A stretch of DNA of 64,000 bases from Streptomyces natalensis ATCC 27448 (GTDB lineage Bacteria; Actinomycetota; Actinomycetes; Streptomycetales; Streptomycetaceae). Both the position numbers and the translations under genes were made by a program. Under the pieces are notes generated by a model that did no database searches, was not told the DNA's origin, and saw nothing but the letters and a program-made list of their open reading frames with translations. The DNA is taken from NCBI RefSeq assembly GCF_000935125.1, contig NZ_JRKI01000034.1, positions 62,001 through 126,000 on the forward strand, written 5' to 3'. Below are positions 52,534-61,455 of this stretch, in pieces; within the stretch, counting starts at the first letter, position 1; every line of letters begins with the position of its first letter.

Positions 52534-53886
52534 TCACCTCCGGATGGCGCGCCCACCTGCGCAGACGTCCCGGCCGACCGGTGTCGCCGCCGTGAGGTGG
52601 TAGTGGGCCCGCCGGTCCAGCAGCAGCGGGACGAGAGCGCGCCGCGACTGCCGCAGGAGGACGACCGCTCCCCCGTCGCGCTCGCGCCGCCACCCGACTC
52701 CGTGCAGCGTCAGTTGCCGCTCGACGGCGGCCAGCTGCCCGGCATCCAGGCGGTATCCGCACGGCGGGTCGGACAACACGTCCTGGTCCGTGGCGGGTTC
52801 GTTGTCCGCACCGCCGAGGTAGACGGGGCCGCGGTCGGCGTATCCGGCGGTCCGGGCGGCCGTGGTGGCCGCTTCGATCCGTGAACGGTGCCGGTCGAGG
52901 AAGGTGAACGCGCCGTGCAGAGCGGCCAGTTGGGAGGCGACCCGGCGCCGGTTGCCCCGCGCTGGGTCCGCCTTCTCGGCGGCCGTCAGGGGATCGACGC
53001 GGGTCTCGACGAGCAGTCCCACCGAACCCTTCACGCCCGCCGTGTTGCGCAGGATCCGTTCCTGGCCGTCGCCCGCGACCTGTTTGACCGGTGCGCCGGT
53101 CTCCGGGTCGGTCCAGATGCCGTAGACGCCGGTGCTCAGGCCCGCCGCACGGACGGCCGGGGCGACGAAGTCGCGGGAGAGGACGGTGGCCTCGCGGTGC
53201 ACCGCGGGTGCCGTGTTGAGGTTGCGCGGCCACAGCGACAGCACGTCCTTGACGTAGTACGGCGCGGTGGGGGTGTATTCGTGCAGGTCGTAGATGGTGT
53301 CGGGACGGTAGTCGCGGATCACGGCGGCCATCGCGCGGGCCTCGGGGGTGGTCAGGGCGAGGTGGTCGCGGTTGATGTCGGTGCCCTCGGAGTTGCCGCG
53401 GGTGTCGGCCGCCCGGCCGTCGGGGTTGGCGGTCGGCAGGACCAGCACGCTGGTGCGGGCGAGGAAGCGCCGGGTGGCCGGGTCCTGGGCGTAGGCCAGA
53501 TCGCGCACGGTGGTCAGGCACGCCTCGCGGCCGGAGGGTTCGTCGCCGTGCTGGGAGCAGATGAGCAGCACGGAGTTGCCGCGGCGTACGTCCTGGGGGC
53601 TCTTGGGGGCGGGGGCGCCGATCCGTACGAGCCGGAGCGGGCGGCCCTGCCGGGTGGTACCGATGCGGTCGAGGCGCACCCGGGGTGTGGCGCGGTCGAC
53701 CGCGGCGAGGAAGGAGCGTTCCTCCGACTGGCCGGTCCAGCGGGCGCCGTGGCTGATCTCGAAGCCCGTACGGGGCAGCCGGGTTCCGGCCGCGCCGGCC
53801 GGGGCAGCGGGCAGCGCCGCGGCGAGGGCGGCCATCAGGCCGACGGCGAGGGCGGCACGGGTGAGGCTGCCGGAGCGGGGTCTCAC
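52534..53886 (-). CDS. Secreted M14-family zinc carboxypeptidase
   Basis: The 450-residue protein starts at a GTG with a signal peptide (LTRAALAVGLMAALAAALPA, cleavage after AGAAG near 33). The zinc ligands are His/Glu in CSQHGDEPSG (about 111-116) and His in TIYDLHEYTP, with NPDGRAADTRGN typical for M14, and the catalytic Glu is probably in LLVETRVDP. A C-terminal tail of about 130 residues has no recognised domain. It should trim C-terminal residues of peptides outside the cell. It is one of three adjacent secreted peptidases. Confidence 0.9.
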   Translation of the reverse strand: MRPRSGSLTRAALAVGLMAALAAALPAAPAGAAGTRLPRTGFEISHGARWTGQSEERSFLAAVDRATPRVRLDRIGTTRQGRPLRLVRIGAPAPKSPQDVRRGNSVLLICSQHGDEPSGREACLTTVRDLAYAQDPATRRFLARTSVLVLPTANPDGRAADTRGNSEGTDINRDHLALTTPEARAMAAVIRDYRPDTIYDLHEYTPTAPYYVKDVLSLWPRNLNTAPAVHREATVLSRDFVAPAVRAAGLSTGVYGIWTDPETGAPVKQVAGDGQERILRNTAGVKGSVGLLVETRVDPLTAAEKADPARGNRRRVASQLAALHGAFTFLDRHRSRIEAATTAARTAGYADRGPVYLGGADNEPATDQDVLSDPPCGYRLDAGQLAAVERQLTLHGVGWRRERDGGAVVLLRQSRRALVPLLLDRRAHYHLTAATPVGRDVCAGGRAIRR

Positions 53887-53920
53887 GAGGGGGCCTCCTG
53901 GGGTCGAGGAGAGACGGGAA

Positions 53921-53951
53921 GGGGGCCGCCCCGAGGTGCGGGGCGGCCCCC
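53921..53951. terminator. Terminator after the S15 peptidase gene
   Basis: GGGGGCCGCCCCG (53921-53933) pairs exactly with CGGGGCGGCCCCC (53939-53951) around a 5-nt loop. It lies just after the stop of the Xaa-Pro peptidase gene and before the M14 gene on the minus strand, so the two peptidase genes are probably separate transcripts. Confidence 0.8.
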
Positions 53952-53958
53952 GGCCGGG

Positions 53959-55959
53959 TCAACCCGCGGACGGTATGCGGCTGATCACCGCGGGCGGGGC
54001 GATGCCGTTCAGCGTTCCGCCGGCCGCCTGCCGTGCGGCGCCCGCCGTGGCCCGGTCGAACGCCGGGGCGCCGCCGACCAGCGGCAGCCGGGCGACGGTG
54101 CGCGCCAGATCGAGGGTCAGCCGGGGCCGGGACGCCGGCGGGTCGATCAGGCCCGCGTCGGTCCCGCCGACGATCAGCGCGAGACGGTGGCCGGCGGGCA
54201 CGATGTGGTCGCTCGCGGCCAGGTCCAGCGTGATGGTGTACGCCTTGCCCGGGGTGAGCGGGCGGCCCTTGCGCGGGTCGGCGTAGTTGCCGAGGTCGGC
54301 CCAGCCGCGGCTGAAGACGGTGTGGGCGACCTTCTGGGTGTCGGCGGCGGTCTCCTTGAAGCAGCCGGTGTCGCCGGTGGTGCCGGTGCCCCAGCAGGTG
54401 TGCCGAGTCAGGGTGGTGATGCCCTCGCCCTTGCCCCCGTAATTGCGGATGGTGGCGGGGCCGAGGTCGACCAGGACGGCGGACAGATACGCGGTCGAGG
54501 TGCTGGGGGTGGCGGTGATCGTCACCTTGCCGGAGCCGGACAGCCGCAGGGGCGCCTTCAGCGGTGCGGTGGTGAACCCGGCCTTGTCCGGGGTCGCCTT
54601 GTCGATCCCCGCCGCCCAGTCGGCCTCGCTGTGCTGGGGGTCGTCGGTGAAGGCCGCGTCCGTACCCGCCGGGGCGGGTACGGTGCCCAGGATGCCGGCG
54701 CCCGGGGCGGTGGCGTTACGGGGCCGCAGGGTGGTGGTCTGCGTACCGGCCGCGGGCCACTGTGCGTCGGTGGACCAGGTGTTGGGCGCCCGCTCGATGT
54801 CGGCCATCGGCTCGCGGTCGATGCCGTTGCCGTAGCCCATCAGATAGTGGTCGAACCAGCGGTGCAGGGTCGCGACCCAGGTGCCGCGCCGGTAGTCGAA
54901 GGGGTCGACGTGCCCGGTCTGCGACAGCCAGATCTTGCGCTCGACGCCGTGCCGGGCGAGCGCGTCCCACCAGCGTCCGGCGTGGCGGGTACGGACGTTG
55001 AGGTCCTGCATCCCGTGCACCATGAAGACGCTGGCGTGCACCTTGGCGGCGTTGCGGACGTAGTCCCGTTCGGTCCACAGACCGGTCCAGTCCCCGGTGC
55101 GGGGCGCGCCCTCGACCAGTTTCTTCTGGACGGCGCCACAACGTTTCTGCGCCGCGGGGCTCTCCACGTCCTTCGCCAGCGCGTCGGGGCCGGAGTCGTA
55201 GAGCGGGGCGCCCTTGGCGAAGTAGTAGTCGTACCAGGAGGAGATGCCGGCTATCGGGACGATGGTTTTCAGGCCCTTGACCCCGGTGGCCGCGACACCG
55301 TTGGCGATGGTGGCGTCCCAGCTCTTGCCGATCATGCCGGTGCGGCCGTTGGACCAGCCGGCGGTGACGGGTCTGCCTCCCGTACGGGCGGTGTAGGCGC
55401 GCCCCCGGCCGCTCAGCCAGTCGACGACGGCCCTGGCCGACTGGATGTCGGAGCGGCCGCCGATGTCGATGCAGCCGTCGGAGCGATTGGTTCCGGCCAG
55501 ATCGACCAGGACCGTGGCATAGCCGCGGGGAACGAAGTAGTTGTCATAGAAAAGGGGGAACTGGACCGGGCGGCCCTTGTCGTCGTAGGTCTTCTTCTGG
55601 CTCTCGTTGCCGCGCCCGCAGCAGGAGTAGTACGGACTGGCATCCATGATCACCGGGATGCGATGGCCCTGCTGGGCGGGCTCGCGGGGCCGCACGACAT
55701 CGACGGCGACCCGGTCGGTCCTGCCGTCCGCGTCGCCGTCCAGCCGGGTGTCCACCCACACCGATTCGCGTATCGCGTGGGCGTAGGAGTACACGGGTCT
55801 GCTCCCGCCGGAGGCGGCGGAAGCCGAGGAAGCGGCGGAGGCGGCCGCGGGAGCCGCGCCGGCGCCGCCCGGCACGAGGAGCATCGACAACAGGGCGACG
55901 GTGGCCGCCACGACGAGCGCCTTCCAGGGGATGTGGGGTATCCACGCACGTATGGTCAC
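53959..55959 (-). CDS. Secreted Xaa-Pro dipeptidyl-peptidase (S15 family)
   Basis: The 666-residue protein starts at a GTG with a signal segment (VVAATVALLSMLLVPGGAGA) and an Ala/Ser-rich linker. The hydrolase domain has the nucleophile in GMIGKSWDATIANGVA (Ser at about 217), the Asp in VFMVHGMQDLNVRTRHAG and the His in QTGHVDPFDY. The C-terminal beta-sandwich (about 480-620) is typical of the CocE/X-Pro family. It removes X-Pro dipeptides from peptides outside the cell. Downstream is a strong terminator; upstream it is divergent from the M1 peptidase gene. Confidence 0.92.
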   Translation of the reverse strand: MTIRAWIPHIPWKALVVAATVALLSMLLVPGGAGAAPAAASAASSASAASGGSRPVYSYAHAIRESVWVDTRLDGDADGRTDRVAVDVVRPREPAQQGHRIPVIMDASPYYSCCGRGNESQKKTYDDKGRPVQFPLFYDNYFVPRGYATVLVDLAGTNRSDGCIDIGGRSDIQSARAVVDWLSGRGRAYTARTGGRPVTAGWSNGRTGMIGKSWDATIANGVAATGVKGLKTIVPIAGISSWYDYYFAKGAPLYDSGPDALAKDVESPAAQKRCGAVQKKLVEGAPRTGDWTGLWTERDYVRNAAKVHASVFMVHGMQDLNVRTRHAGRWWDALARHGVERKIWLSQTGHVDPFDYRRGTWVATLHRWFDHYLMGYGNGIDREPMADIERAPNTWSTDAQWPAAGTQTTTLRPRNATAPGAGILGTVPAPAGTDAAFTDDPQHSEADWAAGIDKATPDKAGFTTAPLKAPLRLSGSGKVTITATPSTSTAYLSAVLVDLGPATIRNYGGKGEGITTLTRHTCWGTGTTGDTGCFKETAADTQKVAHTVFSRGWADLGNYADPRKGRPLTPGKAYTITLDLAASDHIVPAGHRLALIVGGTDAGLIDPPASRPRLTLDLARTVARLPLVGGAPAFDRATAGAARQAAGGTLNGIAPPAVISRIPSAG

Positions 55960-56059
55960 GCGCGGACCGTAGCGCGGCTGCTCAACTCCCGTACAGAAGG
56001 GGGCGCTACGGGGTGCGTGTCGGCGAGATGTCGGTCATGTGTCGGATGGGGCCATGGAC

Positions 56060-56089
56060 ATGACGATGACCACGATGAGTACATAGGGT
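56060..56089 (+). promoter_or_regulatory. Probable promoter of the M1 aminopeptidase gene
   Basis: ATGACG (56060-56065), an 18-nt spacer and TAGGGT (56084-56089) fit a vegetative Streptomyces promoter with one -35 mismatch to TTGACG. The start codon lies about 45 nt past the predicted start of transcription. Confidence 0.5.
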
Positions 56090-56139
56090 CCGATCCACAG
56101 GGCCCAAGAGATCCCTCTCCCCACCTACTTGGAGGACTC

Positions 56140-57639
56140 GTGCGTCACAGACTTATCGTCCCGGGTGCCGCGGTGCTCAGTCTCTTGCTGGCGATCCCGG
56201 CATCGGCGGCAAGCTTCCGGCCCGGGGCTCCGGGGGTGGGCGACAGCTACTACCCCGACAGCGGCAACGGCGGGTACGACGTCTCCCACTACGACCTGAG
56301 GCTCAAGTACCAGCCGAAGACCGACCTGTTGGAGGGCACCGCCACGCTGCTCGCCACGACCACACAGGACCTCTCCCGCTTCAACCTGGACTTCGGCCTC
56401 AAGGTCAGCGAGATCCGCGTCAACGGCGTCAAGGCCCGCTTCGCGACCTCCGGCAAGCACGAGCTGGAGGTCACCCCGGCCACACCGCTGGAGAAGGGCC
56501 GGCAGATCAGCGTCGTGGTGCGCTATGCGGGCACGCCCTCGCAGGTGAAGATCGACGGCTACAGCGGCTGGGCCCGTACGCCCGACGGCGGTGTGGTGGC
56601 ACAGGAGCCGGACGCCGCCGTGTGGTGGTACCCGAGCAATGACCACCCCACCGACAAGGCGACCTACGACATCTCGGTGGCCGTCCCGGACGGCACCCAG
56701 GCACTGAGCAACGGCGTGCTGCTGTCCGAGACCTCCAAACTCGGCTGGACCCGCTACAACTGGCGCTCGGACAAGCCCCAGTCGACGTATCTGACCACGC
56801 TGGCGGTCGGCAAGTTCGACATCACCAAGGACACCACCGCGAACGGCCTGCCGGTGATCAACGCCGTCAGCAAGGACCTGGGCGCCAACGAGGGCGCGGC
56901 CAAGGCCAGCATCGCGCGTACGGCCGAGGTCGTGCAGTGGGAGGAGGGCCTCTTCGGCCGCTACCCCTTCAATGCGCTGGGCGGGTATGTGCCGAACGTG
57001 CCGGCCGGGTACGCGCTGGAGACCCAGACCCGGCCGTTCTACGGCAAGAAGGTGTTCGACAACGGCGCCAATGTGTCCGTGATCGTCCATGAGCTGGCGC
57101 ACCAGTGGTACGGCGACAGCGTGTCCCTCAAGGACTGGAAGGACATCTGGGTCCACGAGGGCTTCGCCCGCTACGCCCAGTGGCTGTGGCCGGAGAAGGA
57201 GGGCGAGGGCACCGCGCAGCAGCTCGCGGACTATGTCTACGCGCAGCACCCGGCCGACGACGCGTTCTGGAAGGTCAAGCCCGGCGACCCCGGTGCCAAG
57301 AACCAGTTCGACATCGCCGTCTACGACCGGGGTGCGCTGGCCATCCAGGCGTTCCGCAACAAGGTCGGCGACAAGGTCTTCTTCGAGATCCTCAAGGCGT
57401 GGCCGACGGAGAACAGGTACGGCAACGGTTCGGTGGCCGACTTCGTGAAGTTCGCGGAGAAGAAGTCCGGCAAGAAGCTCGCCGGCTTCTTCGGCACCTG
57501 GCTGTTCCAGCCCGCCAAGCCGGCCGCTGGGGCGGCCACGGGCATCGCGGCGGCGGCGCGGAAGGCGCCGGTGGCGCAGCCGAAGTCGTGGAAGTCGATC
57601 GCGGCGACCAATGAGGTGCACGAGGCGCACGGGCACTGA
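56140..57639 (+). CDS. Secreted M1-family metallo-aminopeptidase
   Basis: The 499-residue protein starts at GTG 56140, preceded by GGAGGA, with a signal peptide (RLIVPGAAVLSLLLAIPASA, cleavage after SAA near 24). It has the M1 zinc motif VIVHELAHQWYGDSVSL ... WVHEGFARY (HExxH-x18-E). The exopeptidase motif usually G-x-M-E-N is GYALETQTRP, as in other secreted bacterial M1 enzymes. The C-terminal ERAP-like helical domain of longer M1 proteins is replaced by a short region and an Ala/Pro tail. It removes N-terminal residues from extracellular peptides. The large in-frame reading before the start is a shadow of the S15 and M14 genes. Confidence 0.93.
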   Translation: MRHRLIVPGAAVLSLLLAIPASAASFRPGAPGVGDSYYPDSGNGGYDVSHYDLRLKYQPKTDLLEGTATLLATTTQDLSRFNLDFGLKVSEIRVNGVKARFATSGKHELEVTPATPLEKGRQISVVVRYAGTPSQVKIDGYSGWARTPDGGVVAQEPDAAVWWYPSNDHPTDKATYDISVAVPDGTQALSNGVLLSETSKLGWTRYNWRSDKPQSTYLTTLAVGKFDITKDTTANGLPVINAVSKDLGANEGAAKASIARTAEVVQWEEGLFGRYPFNALGGYVPNVPAGYALETQTRPFYGKKVFDNGANVSVIVHELAHQWYGDSVSLKDWKDIWVHEGFARYAQWLWPEKEGEGTAQQLADYVYAQHPADDAFWKVKPGDPGAKNQFDIAVYDRGALAIQAFRNKVGDKVFFEILKAWPTENRYGNGSVADFVKFAEKKSGKKLAGFFGTWLFQPAKPAAGAATGIAAAARKAPVAQPKSWKSIAATNEVHEAHGH

Positions 57640-57664
57640 AGGGACCGGGCGTCGAGCCCTGTAG

Positions 57665-57705
57665 GAGAGCGGGAGCCGGGGTGTCGTCCCCCGGCTCCCG
57701 CTCTC
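57665..57705. terminator. Bidirectional terminator between the M1 peptidase and WYL genes
   Basis: GAGAGCGGGAGCCGGGG (57665-57681) pairs exactly with 57689-57705 around a 7-nt loop (17-bp stem). It serves two convergent genes and includes the WYL stop codon. Confidence 0.85.
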
Positions 57706-58423
57706 AGGCCAGGGGTGTGAGGGGAGCCAGCGTGGTGGGCCGCACCGCGTCGGCTGCGGCCGAGCCGCGCAGGAGTGCGGTCAGGTCGTGGGGCCGCGCC
57801 CGCTCCGTGGTGGGAACCGCCGCCGTGATGCGGTCCAGCCGGAAGCCCCGGCCGGCCTGTCGCGTACGGCACCACCCGATGAGGTACCACCGGCCGTTGG
57901 CGGTGAGCAGTCCGGCCGGTTCCACCACGCGGTCGCTTTCGCGTCCTGCTGCGTCGATGTAGGTCAGCCGCAGCACCGTGTGGGCGGCGAGACCCTGTTC
58001 CACCGCGGCGCGGACCGTGGAGTCGGACGGCGAGGGCAGCGTCACGATCCGTGCGGCGAGTTCCTGCGCCGCCGCCGAGACGGGGCCCGTCATCGAGGCG
58101 GCGACCTTCTGGGCCGCCGTGCGGGCCGCACCGGCGTACGGGGCACGGGCGTCGGTCGCGGCGAGGGCGACGGCCAGTGCGGAGGCTTCCTCGGCGGTGA
58201 AGTGGATAGGGGGCAGGGTCATTTCCGGGTCGATCGACCAGCCCCCGCCTCGCCCGGGGGCGGTGCGCACCGGGAGACCGGCCGCCATCAGCGCCTGGAG
58301 GTCGCGCTGCGCCGTGCGCGTACTCACCTCGAATCGCGCGGCGAGCGCCGCGACCGTCAGCGGCCGCGGCGCCGCCGCGCGCAATTCCTCCACCAGCGCA
58401 TAGAGCCGGGCAGTGCGGTTCAT
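57704..58423 (-). CDS. WYL-domain transcriptional regulator
   Basis: The 239-residue protein has an N-terminal winged helix (LTVAALAARFEVSTRTAQRD followed by LQALMAAGLPV, about 22-52), typical of DeoR-like/HTH_11 regulators. A WYL domain follows (about 140-215, LRLTYIDAAGRESDRVVEPA ... GRWYLIGWCR). WYL domains bind nucleic acid or small ligands and occur in regulators such as PafBC and defence-associated repressors. It is 10 nt after the alpha/beta hydrolase gene on the same strand, but no operator can be assigned. Confidence 0.92.
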   Translation of the reverse strand: MNRTARLYALVEELRAAAPRPLTVAALAARFEVSTRTAQRDLQALMAAGLPVRTAPGRGGGWSIDPEMTLPPIHFTAEEASALAVALAATDARAPYAGAARTAAQKVAASMTGPVSAAAQELAARIVTLPSPSDSTVRAAVEQGLAAHTVLRLTYIDAAGRESDRVVEPAGLLTANGRWYLIGWCRTRQAGRGFRLDRITAAVPTTERARPHDLTALLRGSAAADAVRPTTLAPLTPLA

Positions 58424-58433
58424 GCCGGCGACG

Positions 58434-59426
58434 CTACCGTCCCGCGGTGGACAGGAAGTCCCGCTCGCGCCGCTGTTCCCGCTCGGTGACGGTCAGCGGG
58501 AAGAGGGTGAAGCCGTGCATGGCGCCGGCGACGACACCGAGTTGCACGGGTGCGCCCGCCGCCTGCCACCTCCGGGCCAGGAACAGCGAGTCGTCGAGCA
58601 GCGGATCCTCGGTGCCGACGACGATCCGGGCGGGGGGCAGACCGGCAAGGTCGGCGAACAGCGGTGAGAGCGCGGGGTCGCGGCGTTGTTCCGCCCCCGT
58701 GCCGGGGGTGAACAGCTCGTAGGTCCGCCGCAGCGTGTCGGTGTTGCTCAACAGCCGCTTCGATCCGAACAATCGCTGGCTCGGTGTCATCGACAGGTCG
58801 TAGGAGCCGAACAGCAGGTGGGCCGCCCGGAACGCGTCGGTGATGCCGTACCGGTCGCGAAGGCGCAGCAGGGTGACGACGCTCAGGTGGGCACCGGCCG
58901 ATTCGCCCCCGATCAGCAGCCGTTGGGTACCGAACTCGGCCGCGGCATGGTCCACCAGCCACCGGGCGGCCGCTTCGCAGTCATCGGGCCCGGCGGGGAA
59001 CGGGTGTTCCGGCGCCAGGCGGTACTCCACACTGACCACGGCCAGCCGTGCCTGCTCGGCGAGCCGCCACAGTTTTTCGTCCTGCCCGTCCGCGGAGCCG
59101 AATACCCAGCCGCCTCCGTGGAGGTGCAGATACACGCCGTCGACGCGGTCGGGCACGAACGCCCGGACCCGCACCCCGCCGGCAATGACGCGGTCCCGGC
59201 CCTGCGGCAGTCGCACCGGTGGCGCGTCGCCACCGAGCCGGTTGCGCCGCAGGGCGGCCAGCGCGGTTGCGTCCGGCGTCCTTTCGCGCGCCGGGCGGCC
59301 CGCTGCGGTGGCCTCGAATTCCTTGTTGAATGCCAGCGTCTCGGCGAGGCAGTCCTCGTCGGTGAGCGTCATGCCATCGGTGAGTGTCATGCCCTTGGTG
59401 ATCTTCATGCCCTCGGTGATCGTCAT
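58434..59426 (-). CDS. Alpha/beta hydrolase of the hormone-sensitive-lipase family
   Basis: The 330-residue enzyme has the HSL oxyanion motif YLHLHGGGWVFGS and the nucleophile elbow LIGGESAGAH. The triad is completed by Asp in GTEDPLLDDS and His in GAMHGFTLFP. It is a carboxylesterase or lactonase-like enzyme with no signal peptide. Start choice: four in-frame ATGs stand 18 bp apart (59426, 59408, 59390, 59372) within an exact-period repeat; a TTG at 59456 is a fifth option. The conserved part begins with DEDCLAETLAFN after the last ATG, so every one of them gives a whole domain. Confidence 0.9.
   Translation of the reverse strand: MTITEGMKITKGMTLTDGMTLTDEDCLAETLAFNKEFEATAAGRPARERTPDATALAALRRNRLGGDAPPVRLPQGRDRVIAGGVRVRAFVPDRVDGVYLHLHGGGWVFGSADGQDEKLWRLAEQARLAVVSVEYRLAPEHPFPAGPDDCEAAARWLVDHAAAEFGTQRLLIGGESAGAHLSVVTLLRLRDRYGITDAFRAAHLLFGSYDLSMTPSQRLFGSKRLLSNTDTLRRTYELFTPGTGAEQRRDPALSPLFADLAGLPPARIVVGTEDPLLDDSLFLARRWQAAGAPVQLGVVAGAMHGFTLFPLTVTEREQRRERDFLSTAGR
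59355..59426 (-). repeat. Four 18-bp repeats, each with an ATG, at the hydrolase start
   Basis: On the minus strand the units start at 59426, 59408, 59390 and 59372. They encode MTITEG, MKITKG, MTLTDG and MTLTDE. Each offers an in-frame start codon, so loss or gain of a unit changes only the N-terminal tail and the number of starts. Confidence 0.85.
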
Positions 59427-59486
59427 GCCGCCGACCCTCGCAGCCGTCCGCGACAACGCCCTGTCACCGTTTCCTGGTGAGCTGCC

Positions 59487-60401
59487 TCACATGCCGTAGC
59501 GCTGCCTCGCGCGGCGCGCCGCCCGGCGGGCCCGGCGCGCGATCGGCATATAGCGCAGCCGCTCCGGCAGCATCGGCACCGCCACGCGCACCACCCGCCC
59601 GCAGCGCCGCAGCGTGCGCTCCTGTGCAGCGGTCCACTCCAGCCCGAGGGCCCGACGGGCCTCCGGCGGCATCAGCCCGATGGTCAGGAAACGGCGCAGC
59701 CGGGCGAAGCGCGGGTAGAGCCAGGGCCAGGTCAGCCGGAGCAGCAGCAGTAGCGGGCGCGGTCCACGGTCGGGCGCCGGCATCGGGCGCTCGGGGAAGA
59801 GCAACTCCCGTACCACGGCGCCCTGTTCCAGCTCCTCGTCGAGGACGGTGCGGTAGTACGGCCAGAACTCCTCGATGGTCTGCGGCATATCGCGGTCGTG
59901 GATGCCCAGGATCCTCCCGACCTGGAGCCATTCCGCGTACAGCTGCCGTTCCTGGGCCTCGGTGAAGGGGCGGCCGAGGTAGCGCTGCGCATACCGGAAG
60001 ACGGGGTAGCCGGTGGCGTGCACCCAGGAGTAGAAGGCGGGACTGAGCGCGTGGTACGTGCGGCCGTGGGCGTCGGTGCCCTGGATCGTCCGGTGCAGCC
60101 GCCGCAGCCGACGGCCCTCCTCGACGGCCTCCTCGCCGCCGTACACCCACAGCTGCAACGAGGCCAGCGACCGCTCGCCGCGCCCCCAGGGGTCGGTGCG
60201 GAACACCGAGTGATCGTCCACCCCCGCACCCACCGCGGGGTGCGCGACCTGCATGGTCAGGGCGGCCGGGAGGGTCAGCACCATGCGGATGTCGCCGACC
60301 AGCGACCAGAGGATGCCTCCGGGCGGCGGGGGTATCGGATCCTTCCGCGCCGCACGTTCGCTTCGCCGGGAACATTCCGTTTTCATCGCGTTACTCATCA
60401 T
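59487..60401 (-). CDS. MpaB-like oxygenase (DUF2236), first copy
   Basis: The 304-residue protein has the DUF2236 pattern: ALTMQVAHPAVGAGVDDHS (47-65), RTYHALSPAFYSWVHATGYP with conserved His/Trp residues, and a C-terminal region rich in Arg (MLPERLRYMPIARRARRA). Relatives are oxygenases such as the fungal mycophenolate enzyme MpaB and rubber-cleaving latex-clearing protein, where conserved His/Arg hold haem. Its substrate is unknown. It starts within the end of the next copy (11-nt overlap). Confidence 0.85.
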   Translation of the reverse strand: MMSNAMKTECSRRSERAARKDPIPPPPGGILWSLVGDIRMVLTLPAALTMQVAHPAVGAGVDDHSVFRTDPWGRGERSLASLQLWVYGGEEAVEEGRRLRRLHRTIQGTDAHGRTYHALSPAFYSWVHATGYPVFRYAQRYLGRPFTEAQERQLYAEWLQVGRILGIHDRDMPQTIEEFWPYYRTVLDEELEQGAVVRELLFPERPMPAPDRGPRPLLLLLRLTWPWLYPRFARLRRFLTIGLMPPEARRALGLEWTAAQERTLRRCGRVVRVAVPMLPERLRYMPIARRARRAARRARQRYGM

Positions 60402-61335
60402 ACGACGCTCCCAGGGGCCGCCGGCTACGGGGATCGGTGCCCGGCCGGTGGGTGTGCCAGTACGCCAGGAACAGGGCCGGGGCGATCCGCAGCGGCGGCG
60501 GCACCAGCGCCATCAGGAAGCGCACGACCCGGGCGAACCGCCGCAGCCGCCGCTCCTGTCGTGTCGTCCAGGCCAGGCCGAGGCGCTCACGCAGGACGGG
60601 CGGCAGTACGCCGACGGTGACCAGCAGCGCACAGCGCGCGGCGACCGCGGCGAACGGCCGCCACAGCAGGGCGGGCACCCACCACACCGGCGGTTTCTGC
60701 GGACGCGCCAGCTCGTCGAGGACGTCCCGCACGGACCGGTTCATCTCCAGACGGTTTTCGACCATGTCGTCGTAGTAGGCGCAGAACGCGGGCCAGTCGG
60801 GCGGAAGATGCCGTTCCTTGAGCCCCCACAGGAGTCCCACCTCCCTCATCTCCCGGTAGTACTCGGATATCTGTTGCTCCGTCAGCCCCTTGCCGAACAG
60901 CTTCAGCGCGTCTACGGGGCCGCGGACGAGGGTGGCGTGCACCCAGTGGTACGCCTCGGGGTGCAGCGCGTGATAGCGGCGGCCCTCGCCGTCGACGCCC
61001 TTCATCTCGCGGTGGACCTCGCGCAGCCGCCGGGCCTCGGCGGTGGCAGCCGCCTGGCCTCCGTAGATGACGGTGCCCAGGGAGCCGACGGTCCGCAGCA
61101 GCCGCTGCCAGGGCCGGGCACGGAAGTCGGAGTGGTCCTCGACGCCGGCGCCGACCACGGGGTGGGCGACCTGGAGAAGCAGGAGCTGAGGTGACGTCAG
61201 AAAGGCGCGGGTGTCGCCGAAGTGACGCCAGGCGATATCGCCTCGCCGGGGCGCCCGGAGCCGCGCGGACGCCTGTTCAGGTGCCGGTTCGGGGACCGGT
61301 TCGGGAGGGGTGTCGGCTGTGGTCGCGGTGCTCAT
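60391..61335 (-). CDS. MpaB-like oxygenase (DUF2236), second copy
   Basis: The 314-residue paralogue has LLLQVAHPVVGAGVEDHSDF, RRYHALHPEAYHWVHATLVR and RERLGLAWTTRQERRLRRFA, each aligned with the downstream copy, and both end with a similar WT-Q-E-R-x-L-R-R segment. The pair looks like a tandem duplication within one operon; possibly the two proteins form a heterodimer. The chosen ATG (61335) gives a Pro/Glu-rich N-terminal extension. An inverted repeat sits between this gene and the divergent DUF6230 gene. Confidence 0.85.
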   Translation of the reverse strand: MSTATTADTPPEPVPEPAPEQASARLRAPRRGDIAWRHFGDTRAFLTSPQLLLLQVAHPVVGAGVEDHSDFRARPWQRLLRTVGSLGTVIYGGQAAATAEARRLREVHREMKGVDGEGRRYHALHPEAYHWVHATLVRGPVDALKLFGKGLTEQQISEYYREMREVGLLWGLKERHLPPDWPAFCAYYDDMVENRLEMNRSVRDVLDELARPQKPPVWWVPALLWRPFAAVAARCALLVTVGVLPPVLRERLGLAWTTRQERRLRRFARVVRFLMALVPPPLRIAPALFLAYWHTHRPGTDPRSRRPLGASYDE

Positions 61336-61407
61336 CCGGCCTCCTGTGGTGCCGTGTGGGCCCGTTAATGAATCCGTGTCAGCAGTGTTGACGCGGCTCG
61401 TGAAACA

Positions 61408-61433
61408 AGTCAATAGTCTTTGTAACATTGACT
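61408..61433. promoter_or_regulatory. Inverted repeat between MpaB and DUF6230 genes, candidate operator
   Basis: AGTCAAT (61408-61414) and ATTGACT (61427-61433) are exact complements 12 nt apart. A further TTGAC (61388-61392) stands in the same orientation as the second arm. The region is AT-rich for this genome and lies in the 120-bp divergent gap, so both genes may answer to one regulator, perhaps of the TetR type. Confidence 0.5.
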
Positions 61434-61455
61434 CACCCCGTCGGGAGGACCCGGA

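Noticed and set aside
52888..56139. A 1583-codon open frame ending with the M1 peptidase
   Set aside because: The first 1084 codons are antisense to the M14 and S15 genes; the signal peptide and GGAGGA before GTG 56140 define the real gene.
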